DNA from: Actinomycetes bacterium
GTDB lineage: Bacteria > Actinomycetota > Thermoleophilia > Solirubrobacterales > 70-9
Direction of reading: 5' to 3'
Assembly: GCA_023436605.1 (NCBI GenBank)
Contig: JAEZIQ010000064.1
Coordinates: forward strand, 1 to 9,364
Length of the DNA: 9,364 nt
Shown: positions 1-9,364 of the stretch, piece after piece
Numbering within the stretch: position 1 is the first letter of the stretch
How the letters are laid out: each line of letters begins with the position of its first letter
Position numbers and translations under genes: made by a program
The notes under the pieces: generated by a model
The model's input: the letters and a program-made list of their open reading frames with translations, nothing else
Told to the model about the DNA's origin: nothing
Databases searched by the model: none

Positions 1-21
1 TTGCGGCTGCTATGCCGACAA

Positions 22-39
22 TCCCCCCCACCTGGGGGA
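22..39. repeat. Short GC inverted repeat upstream of the SanA-like gene
   Basis: A run of C at 23-27 can pair with GGGGG at 34-38, extended by T22-A39, leaving a 6-nt loop (28-33). No T-tract follows, so it is not a normal terminator. It lies about 20 nt before the candidate GTG start at 62, in a region where the same frame is still open. It may be an RNA structure near the start or simply part of the coding sequence if the gene begins further left. It could also be chance in GC-rich DNA. Confidence 0.2.
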
Positions 40-61
40 ACCTGCCGGCGACGCTGTTACC

Positions 62-841
62 GTGAAGCTCATGGAAACCGGTTCTCACGCCGAATCCCTG
101 CCCGCCCTGCCGGTCCTGAACGCCGGCACCAGCCGTCCGTCGCCCTGGCGCCGCCGTCTGATCGTCGCCGCCGTCCTGATCGTTGCCCTGGGTCTGTTGC
201 TGATCCTGGCCACCAACCTGATCGTCCTGCTCAAGTCCGACGGCGAAATCTGGACCGACCCGGCCCAGGCGAAGCACGCGGAGGTGGCGATCGTGCCCGG
301 TGCGATGGTAAATCCGGACGGAACGATGAGCATGATGCTGGCCGACCGCGTGGACCAGGCCGCAGCGCTCTACCGGCAGGAGAAGGTCGACAGGATTCTC
401 GTTTCGGGCGATCACGGCCAGTGGGTCTATGACGAACCGACCACCATGCGCCGTGCCCTGATCGCGAAGGGCGTCCCGGCCAACGTGATCTTCACCGACC
501 ATGCCGGATTCAACACCCACGCCACCATGGAACGGGCAAAGAAGATCTTCGGGGTGAGCGACGCGATCATCGTCACCCAGGGCTTCCACATGAAGCGCGC
601 CCTCTTTCTCGCCGACGCCGCCGGACTGGACGCCAATGGACTCACCTCCGACCTCCACGGATATGGCGGCCAGGGGATCAAGAGCGACGTCCGCGAAGTT
701 GCTTCACGGACCAAGGCGGTCATTGACCTCCTCACCGGCGCGCCCGTGGTCGGCGGCGAACCCGTGCCGATCGACGGGCCGGCCCGAGCGAGTTGGGGTC
801 CGTCGCCACCCGAGGGCACACCTCCGGCTGGCGCTCCCTGA
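62..841 (+). CDS. SanA/YdcF-family (DUF218) membrane-anchored protein
   Basis: This is a 259-aa protein of the DUF218/ElyC-SanA-YdcF family, whose best-known member SanA affects vancomycin exclusion and envelope integrity; the biochemical activity is unsettled. A short basic stretch (WRRR, residues 29-32) precedes one membrane helix at about 33-57, so the C-terminal domain should lie outside the cytoplasm. Family landmarks are a PGAMV segment near 79-83, LADR at 93-96, LVSGDHG at 113-119, YDEPTTMRR at 123-131, HAGFNTHATMERA at 147-159, VTQGFHMKRALF at 171-182, and GEPVPIDG at 232-239, which resembles the usual SanA ending. A Pro-rich tail closes the protein. The start is uncertain: GTG at 62 and ATG at 71 both lack a clear ribosome binding site, and the frame has no stop back to base 2, so the true start could lie beyond the window. 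It is convergent with gltD, and the neighbours give no clue to its role. Confidence 0.85.
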   Translation: MKLMETGSHAESLPALPVLNAGTSRPSPWRRRLIVAAVLIVALGLLLILATNLIVLLKSDGEIWTDPAQAKHAEVAIVPGAMVNPDGTMSMMLADRVDQAAALYRQEKVDRILVSGDHGQWVYDEPTTMRRALIAKGVPANVIFTDHAGFNTHATMERAKKIFGVSDAIIVTQGFHMKRALFLADAAGLDANGLTSDLHGYGGQGIKSDVREVASRTKAVIDLLTGAPVVGGEPVPIDGPARASWGPSPPEGTPPAGAP

Positions 842-886
842 ACCTGCCCGAACCTAATCGGTGCGGGCCCGCCGCCCAGGAAGCCA

Positions 887-939
887 CCGTTGAGGTTGAA
901 CGGAAGAGCGAATAGCGCTCCGCAGTTCAACCTCAGTGG
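887..939. terminator. Hairpin between convergent genes, likely bidirectional terminator
   Basis: TGAGGTTGAAC at 891-901 is a perfect 11-bp inverted repeat of GTTCAACCTCA at 925-935. The stem can be lengthened by two G-U pairs and two G-C pairs to 887/939. Inside it, GAGCG (906-910) pairs with CGCTC (916-920) around a 5-nt loop. It lies between the stop of the SanA-like gene (841) and the stop of gltD (949), where both transcripts should end. Neither side has a T-tract, so it would be a non-canonical terminator or 3'-end protecting structure, as is common in GC-rich actinobacteria. Confidence 0.6.
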
Positions 940-948
940 GTCGCGAGC

Positions 949-2535
949 CTATTCCTGGGCGAGACGGGGCGCGGAAGCGCTCGGGTCGGGGCCGAGGCCC
1001 GGGGAAACATGCTTCGGTGGTCCGTCGGGTCCCTCGTCGGCCGGGTTGATGTTCCCGGTCGGAACATCGGGCTTCGGCGGGATCGGCGACGCCGACGGCA
1101 GGGTGCCGAGGTAACGGTCGACCATGCGGGCGGCCTGACGGCCTTCGTTGATCGCCCACACGATCAGCGACTGGCCCCGCCGGGCATCCCCGGCCGCGAA
1201 AACTCCGGGCACCGAGGTCTCGTAGGTACCGGCCTTGACGTTGCCTCGCTGGTCTTTGTCGACTCCGATCCCGTCGAGCAGTTCCTGCTCCGGATGGAGG
1301 AATCCCATCGCCAGCAGCACCAGATCGGCCTTGATCTCGAACTCACTGCCTTCGACCGGTTTGAAAGGCGGGTTCGGTTCGGCGCGGGCAACCGTGATCG
1401 AGGAGACCTGACCATCGCCATTGAATGAGGTGGTGGTCACCGAGAAATCCTGCTCACCTTTGTCGACCTCGGTCGCCTCCTCCATCGCGTAGGAGAGACG
1501 GAACTTGGTCGGCCAGAGCGGCCACGGGGTGCGATCGTCGGGACGGTTCTCAGGCGGCTCGGGCAGCAGCTCGAGCTGGACCACGCCGGCAGCGCCCTCG
1601 CGGATCGAGTGGCCGACGCAGTCGGCACCGGTGTCACCACCACCGATCACGACCACATGTTTGCCCTTTGCCGAGATCGGCGCCGGAGCGGGAGCCTCGG
1701 CCATCGGCTTCGGACCGACCTCGCTGGCCAGCCAGCGGTTGCGGCTGTAGAGATAGTCCATCGCGAAATGGACGCCGTCCAGATCCCGTCCAGGCGCGGG
1801 AAGATCACGGGGAACGCGGGAGCCGGTGGCTAGAACCAGGGCGTCGAACCGTTCCTTGAGCTCCTCGACTGTGACATCAACGCCGACGTCGACTCCGCAC
1901 TTGACCTCGACCCCTTCGTGGACGAGCTGCTGGACGCGGCGTTCGACCACGGTCTTCTCGATCTTGAAATCCGGGACGCCGAAACGGACCAGTCCGCCGG
2001 CGGCCTCGTCACGCTCGAAAAGGGTCACGCCGTGACCTGCGCGGCGGAGCTGCTGGGCGGCGGCCATACCGGCCGGACCGGAGCCGACAACGGCGACCTG
2101 GCGGCCGGTCTCGCGCTTGGGCGGACGAGGCCGGATCCAGCCTTCCTTCCAGGCACGGTCGGCGATCGACTGTTCGATCTGCTTGATCGTGACGGCGTCG
2201 CCCTCACGGATCTCGAGCACACATGCGGCTTCACAGGGAGCCGGGCAGAGCCGGCCCGTGAACTCGGGGAAGTTGTTCGTCGCGTGAAGCTGACGGATCG
2301 CGTCCTGCCAGCGGCCGTGGTAGACGAGGTCGTTCCAGTCCGGGATCAGGTTGCCAAGCGGGCAGCCGTTGTGGCAGAACGGAACGCCGCATTCCATGCA
2401 GCGGGCACCCTGGTCGGAGAGTTCCTTGTCCGGCCGTTGGACGACGAACTCGCTGTAGTCGCCGACCCGTTCGGCCGGGTCCCGGTACGGGATTCCGGCA
2501 CGATTGATCTCAAGAAAACCACCAAGCTTGCCCAT
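949..2535 (-). CDS. gltD: Glutamate synthase (NADPH) small subunit
   Basis: This is the 528-aa beta subunit of NADPH-dependent glutamate synthase. It oxidises NADPH at FAD and passes electrons through iron-sulfur clusters to the FMN of GltB in the cytoplasm. The N-terminal iron-sulfur domain has Cys46, 49, 54 and 58 and then Cys97, 101 and 105. The FAD-binding GSGPAG motif is at 151-156, the NADPH-binding GGGDTG motif at 298-303, and the C-terminal FAD motif VFAAGD at 445-450. The ATG at 2535 is well supported: GGGAG (2547-2543) lies 7 nt upstream, inside the end of gltB. The gap to the gltB stop is 2 nt, so the two genes are one operon and probably translationally coupled. Two differences from a plain GltD are an Ala/Pro-rich insert (about 279-287) before the NADPH domain and a Pro/Gly-rich tail of about 48 residues after the usual end near 480. 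Confidence 0.97.
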   Translation of the reverse strand: MGKLGGFLEINRAGIPYRDPAERVGDYSEFVVQRPDKELSDQGARCMECGVPFCHNGCPLGNLIPDWNDLVYHGRWQDAIRQLHATNNFPEFTGRLCPAPCEAACVLEIREGDAVTIKQIEQSIADRAWKEGWIRPRPPKRETGRQVAVVGSGPAGMAAAQQLRRAGHGVTLFERDEAAGGLVRFGVPDFKIEKTVVERRVQQLVHEGVEVKCGVDVGVDVTVEELKERFDALVLATGSRVPRDLPAPGRDLDGVHFAMDYLYSRNRWLASEVGPKPMAEAPAPAPISAKGKHVVVIGGGDTGADCVGHSIREGAAGVVQLELLPEPPENRPDDRTPWPLWPTKFRLSYAMEEATEVDKGEQDFSVTTTSFNGDGQVSSITVARAEPNPPFKPVEGSEFEIKADLVLLAMGFLHPEQELLDGIGVDKDQRGNVKAGTYETSVPGVFAAGDARRGQSLIVWAINEGRQAARMVDRYLGTLPSASPIPPKPDVPTGNINPADEGPDGPPKHVSPGLGPDPSASAPRLAQE

Positions 2536-2537
2536 GA

Positions 2538-7130
<4,593 letters not shown>

Positions 7131-7154
7131 TTATGCGCGCTTGTCGTGCCGCAT
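7131..7154 (-). other. Possible 7-codon micro-ORF abutting the gltB start
   Basis: On the minus strand an ATG (7154-7152) opens a frame encoding M-R-H-D-K-R-A and ends in TAA (7133-7131), directly before the gltB ATG at 7130. gltB has no visible Shine-Dalgarno sequence, so reinitiation after this short frame is one conceivable way to start it. The micro-ORF has no obvious ribosome binding site either, and its ATG sits in the loop region of a small hairpin (7148-7160). A frame this short can arise by chance. Confidence 0.2.
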
Positions 7155-7225
7155 TGCGGCGTTTGGTTGTAAGAGACACGTATTCGCAGCGGTCGAAACC
7201 GCTGTACGAGGTGGGCAAAGCCACC
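7148..7225 (-). promoter_or_regulatory. Structured 5' leader of gltB
   Basis: Read toward gltB, three hairpins follow each other. The first is 7225-7210, GGTGG paired with CCACC. The second is 7204-7187, CAGCGGT paired with ACCGCTG closing a TTCG loop; an outer CGTA/TACG pair (7208-7205 with 7182-7179) extends it across a 4-nt bulge. The third is 7160-7148, GCCGC paired with GCGGC around a 3-nt loop, starting 17 nt before the gltB ATG. The region is non-coding and precedes a major nitrogen-assimilation operon, so regulation by RNA structure is possible. I do not recognise any known riboswitch class here. Confidence 0.35.
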
Positions 7226-7264
7226 GGAGCAGTTTATCTAAGCTCCGGCGTACCTATATGTCCG
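7224..7264 (-). promoter_or_regulatory. Possible gltB promoter with palindrome around the -10 region
   Basis: On the minus strand CCGGAGC (7248-7242) and GCTCCGG (7230-7224) form a 7-bp inverted repeat separated by 11 A/T-rich bases. That spacer holds two -10-like hexamers, TAGATA (7240-7235) and TAAACT (7236-7231). CGGACA (7264-7259) lies 18 bp upstream of TAGATA and could be a weak -35 box. The region lies just downstream of the hairpin after the SDR gene and is the most A/T-rich part of the gap. The palindrome could be an operator or a transcript hairpin. Confidence 0.3.
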
Positions 7265-7266
7265 GC

Positions 7267-7286
7267 GGGCCAAATTGCTTTGGCCC
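7267..7286 (-). terminator. Hairpin directly after the SDR stop codon
   Basis: GGGCCAAA (7267-7274) and TTTGGCCC (7279-7286) form a perfect 8-bp stem around a 4-nt loop, which reads GCAA (a GNRA tetraloop) in the SDR transcript. It begins at the base after the SDR stop codon. No U-tract follows, so it may be a non-canonical terminator or a structure protecting the 3' end. It suggests the SDR gene and gltB are separate transcription units. Confidence 0.55.
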
Positions 7287-8117
7287 TCAGGAACGTTCGG
7301 CAGCCTGTTCTTCGTATTGCTGTCGCCTGGTGGCATCCGCCCCGGAAAGCACCTTGTCGGTGCCGGTCAGAGCGAAAAGCCGCTCCCGCAGCCTCCGGGG
7401 AAGCAGTCGCGAAGGCGCATCCAGCCACTGATTCACGGAAGGCACCCAGATTTCGCTGCCGCCTTCGACCAGTGCGTCGGCCACCGCCGCAGCGATGTCG
7501 GCCGGCTCCAGCGGGTCCATCAGGCTGATGTCCGGCAGGCCCAGGGACAACTCGGTATTGACCACTCCGGGCAGGACCCAGGAAATACCGACCCCGGTGC
7601 CCTTAAGCTCGGCCCGCACCGCCTCGGAGAACCCGATCACGCCGAACTTGGTCGCACAGTAGGTCGCTCCGCCGGCGAGTCCGGCTTTGCCGACCTGCGA
7701 GGCGATGTTGATGATACGGCCGCGGCGGCGGGGCTTCATCCGGGTCATCGCCAGCTGGGTTCCGACGATGACCCCGACCAGGTTCACCCCGATCATCGCT
7801 TCCGTTGCAGCCGGGTCCTCTTCGTCGATCGGACCCACGATCATCACCCCGGCATTGTTGACCAGGCCATCGAGGGGGCCGAGCAGCGACTCAGCCGAAT
7901 CGAGGAACTCCTCGAACGATTCGCGATCAGTCACGTCAAGTGACAGGCCGACTGCCTGCTCGCCGATCTCGGCCGCCGTGGCGGTCACCTTTTCAAGATC
8001 GAGGTCGCCAATCGCGACCCGCGCCCCGCGCCGCACCAGAGTCTCGGCGGTTGCCCTTCCGATCCCCTGCGCACCGCCCGTTACCGCGACCACTGCTCCC
8101 TGAAGGCTCTGATCCAT
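7287..8117 (-). CDS. Classical short-chain dehydrogenase/reductase (SDR)
   Basis: This is a 276-aa cytoplasmic NAD(P)-dependent oxidoreductase of the classical SDR family; the substrate cannot be told from sequence. It has the TGGAQGIG cofactor-binding motif at 13-20, Asp38 at the end of the second strand (which favours NAD over NADP), Asp61, NNAG at 87-90, and the catalytic set Asn112, Ser140, Tyr153 and Lys157 (YCATK). A PG motif at 183-184 follows. The roughly 45 residues after the Rossmann core are basic and charged (RLLPRRLRERLF), a possible surface or membrane-associating tail. I prefer the ATG at 8117, which gives the usual short lead into the first strand. A TTG in frame at 8126 has an AGG 5 nt upstream and would add three residues. 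The gene is back to back with the CcdA-like gene and ends at a hairpin. Confidence 0.93.
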   Translation of the reverse strand: MDQSLQGAVVAVTGGAQGIGRATAETLVRRGARVAIGDLDLEKVTATAAEIGEQAVGLSLDVTDRESFEEFLDSAESLLGPLDGLVNNAGVMIVGPIDEEDPAATEAMIGVNLVGVIVGTQLAMTRMKPRRRGRIINIASQVGKAGLAGGATYCATKFGVIGFSEAVRAELKGTGVGISWVLPGVVNTELSLGLPDISLMDPLEPADIAAAVADALVEGGSEIWVPSVNQWLDAPSRLLPRRLRERLFALTGTDKVLSGADATRRQQYEEQAAERS

Positions 8118-8124
8118 GGTCGCC

Positions 8125-8134
8125 AAAGTAACCT
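8125..8134. promoter_or_regulatory. Possible overlapping divergent -10 boxes
   Basis: The sequence AAAGTAACCT holds a TANNNT hexamer on each strand. TACTTT on the minus strand (8130-8125) is 7 nt before the SDR ATG at 8117, and TAACCT on the plus strand (8129-8134) is 9 nt before the CcdA-like TTG at 8144. These distances suit leaderless transcripts, which are common in actinobacteria. No good -35 box is visible on either side, so the call is tentative. Confidence 0.3.
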
Positions 8135-8143
8135 GTTTGGCCC

Positions 8144-8938
8144 TTGCCGTTTGCAGACCTGACCTACTCCGGACTCGCCAGCCTGCCCCTCGCCGCCAGT
8201 GATCCGGCCGCGGGCGTCGGGCTACTCACCGCCCTGGTCGCGGGCATCGTCTCCTTACTTTCCCCCAGTGTGCTGCCGATTGTGCCGGGCTACCTTTCCG
8301 CGGTCTCGGGGCTGACCGCTGATGAGCTCGAAAACGCCAGCTGGAAGAAAGTGCTGGTTCCAAGTCTGATTTTCTGCGGCAGCTTCTCTCTGATCTTCAT
8401 TCTGCTCGGGATGGGTGCGACCAAGATCGGCTCGCTCCTGAGTGATCATCGGGATGTTCTCGACAAGGTCGCCGCGGCCCTGATCATCGCGATGGGTGTG
8501 CTTTTCGTCGCTTCGTTTTTCGTCACCAGGTTGAACCGGGAATGGCACGTAGACGCGCTGATGCAGCGGGCCGGCAAGGGTGGTCCGCTGGTCGCCGGGG
8601 CCGCCTTCGCCTTCGCCTGGACACCCTGCATCGGACCGACCCTCGGGGCGATTCTCTCGGCCGCTTCGCTGACCGACTCGGCAGCCCGCGGCGCCCTGCT
8701 CCTCGCGGTGTACTCGGCTGGTCTGGCGATCCCCTTCCTGCTTACCGCACTCGCCTTCAACCGCATGACCACGGCCTTTGCCGTGATCAAACGCCACTAC
8801 GGACTGATCATCATGATCGGCGGCCTGATCCTGATCGCGATGGGCATCCTGATCTGGACCGGCGAGCTTTACCGACTCAACATCGAGATCCAGAACTGGA
8901 TGTCAGAGTCCGGGCTCGATTTCTGGTCTAGCGTCTAG
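8144..8938 (+). CDS. CcdA/DsbD-type membrane protein, first redox cysteine missing
   Basis: This is a 264-aa protein of the CcdA/DsbD transmembrane family, which carries reducing power from cytoplasmic thioredoxin across the membrane, for example to cytochrome c maturation. Six membrane helices are visible at about 25-45, 70-92, 108-128, 148-172, 184-205 and 218-238. The helix 1 motif LLSPSVLPIVPGYLS clearly matches the family, but the normal Cys after Pro is Ser42 (codon AGT at 8267-8269). The helix 4 cysteine is kept as Cys162 in WTPCIGP. The only other cysteine is Cys78 in helix 2 (IFCGSF). It may work with a relocated cysteine, have lost thiol exchange, or do something else. The TTG start at 8144 is forced: an in-frame stop lies at 8129-8131 and no ATG, GTG or TTG occurs until after the helix 1 motif begins. 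No ribosome binding site is visible. No thioredoxin or cytochrome gene is adjacent. Confidence 0.88.
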   Translation: MPFADLTYSGLASLPLAASDPAAGVGLLTALVAGIVSLLSPSVLPIVPGYLSAVSGLTADELENASWKKVLVPSLIFCGSFSLIFILLGMGATKIGSLLSDHRDVLDKVAAALIIAMGVLFVASFFVTRLNREWHVDALMQRAGKGGPLVAGAAFAFAWTPCIGPTLGAILSAASLTDSAARGALLLAVYSAGLAIPFLLTALAFNRMTTAFAVIKRHYGLIIMIGGLILIAMGILIWTGELYRLNIEIQNWMSESGLDFWSSV

Positions 8939-8973
8939 GCCGACTTCCGACCGGTGAGGGAAGACGACTGGCC
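8938..8973. terminator. Weak hairpin between convergent genes
   Basis: CTTCC (8944-8948) can pair with GGAAG (8959-8963), and GGCC (8938-8941) with GGCC (8970-8973) outside an internal loop. It lies between the convergent stops at 8938 and 8976, where transcripts of both genes should end. The stem is short, interrupted and lacks a T-tract. Confidence 0.2.
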
Positions 8974-8975
8974 CT

Positions 8976-9326
8976 TCAGTTCCAGCGGCCGGGATTGTCG
9001 GGAATCCCTGGTGAGGGAAAGCCGGGTTCATCCGGGACCCCGGGCTCTTCACGAGTTCCCGGTGTGACCGTGACGAGTTCCTCGGCGATCGCCTCGATCT
9101 CCTCGAGCTCTTCCCCGTCCATGTCTCGGGAGCAGACGATGTGGAAGCGGCCGGTACCGATGTTGGGGTCGGGCACGATCGGCAGTCCGCGGATCTCCTC
9201 CCAGCCGAGCCGTTCGACCTCGAAGGGGTTCATCCGCACCTCGGCTGCCGGGTAGGGGCAGGTCGAGTTGTGATGGTCGATCGCCTTCGAGATCGCCTCG
9301 AGGTTCTTTGATTCCGCGGAACTCAC
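8976..9326 (-). CDS. Small conserved-looking hypothetical protein with Pro/Gly-rich tail
   Basis: This is a 116-aa protein I cannot assign to a named family. The N-terminal half looks like a compact folded domain, with HHNSTC at 18-23, MNPFEVERLGWEEI at 32-45 and GRFHIVC at 59-65. His18, His19, Cys23, His62 and Cys65 could form a metal site, but that is inference only. An acidic helix (about 69-85) leads into a tail from about 89 rich in Pro, Gly and acidic residues, with repeated PG dipeptides, probably disordered. There is no signal peptide or membrane segment. The start is GTG at 9326. CATTAT (9338-9333) lies 6 nt upstream and could be the -10 box of a leaderless transcript, whereas GGAG (9332-9329) is only 1 nt away, too close for a ribosome binding site. 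ATG at residue 32 is a less likely start because it would cut off the first His/Cys cluster. It converges on the CcdA-like gene. Confidence 0.72.
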   Translation of the reverse strand: MSSAESKNLEAISKAIDHHNSTCPYPAAEVRMNPFEVERLGWEEIRGLPIVPDPNIGTGRFHIVCSRDMDGEELEEIEAIAEELVTVTPGTREEPGVPDEPGFPSPGIPDNPGRWN

Positions 9327-9364
9327 ACTCCGATAATGCCACAGCCCCGCCCCCGGAACTCTGG

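Noticed and set aside
1..432. 143-aa plus-strand open frame from the window start
   Set aside because: It is an Arg/Pro/Gly-rich frame overlapping the SanA-like gene, which has clear family motifs; it is a shadow.
7160..7208. Possible GlnR-type nitrogen regulator box upstream of gltB
   Set aside because: GT-AC and AAC-like pieces occur, but spacing and bases do not match the consensus well enough to call.
8255..8797. 180-aa minus-strand frame opposite the CcdA-like gene
   Set aside because: Charged, low-complexity composition opposite a clear six-helix membrane protein; a shadow.
9049..9342. 97-aa minus-strand frame overlapping the small hypothetical gene
   Set aside because: Arg/Gly-rich frame-shifted version of the 116-aa frame, which has more natural composition and a better start context.

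Overview
The window is high-GC DNA with dense coding and alternative starts (GTG, TTG). The protein sequences look actinobacterial. My best guess is a soil actinobacterium of the Thermoleophilia/Solirubrobacterales type, but this rests on GC content and the style of the proteins only. I see no mobile element, CRISPR array, tRNA or rRNA.

Layout: (1) 62-841 (+), a membrane-anchored SanA/YdcF (DUF218) protein whose reading frame is still open at the left edge. (2) 842-948, a convergent gap holding a strong hairpin. (3) 7130-949 (-), the gltB-gltD operon for NADPH-type glutamate synthase, which fills two thirds of the window. The large subunit (1530 aa) and small subunit (528 aa) are complete, with all expected catalytic and iron-sulfur cysteines; the genes are 2 nt apart and gltD has a clear ribosome binding site inside the end of gltB. 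(4) 7131-7286, a gltB leader with several hairpins, a palindrome around a possible -10 box, and a 7-codon micro-ORF whose stop abuts the gltB ATG. (5) 8117-7287 (-), a classical short-chain dehydrogenase/reductase (SDR) followed directly by a hairpin. (6) 8144-8938 (+), a six-helix CcdA/DsbD-type membrane protein lacking the first of the family's two redox cysteines. (7) 9326-8976 (-), a small hypothetical protein with two His/Cys clusters and a Pro/Gly-rich acidic tail.

How they work together: GltB and GltD form one enzyme, turning glutamine plus 2-oxoglutarate into two glutamates with NADPH electrons, as part of ammonium assimilation. The other genes show no obvious link to this pathway. 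The SDR and CcdA-like genes start back to back only 26 bp apart, so their promoters must overlap. The sequence suggests, without proving it, that both may be transcribed leaderless from overlapping -10 boxes.

No clearly new multi-gene system is visible. The best leads are the cysteine-swapped CcdA-like protein, the compact divergent start region and the structured gltB leader.
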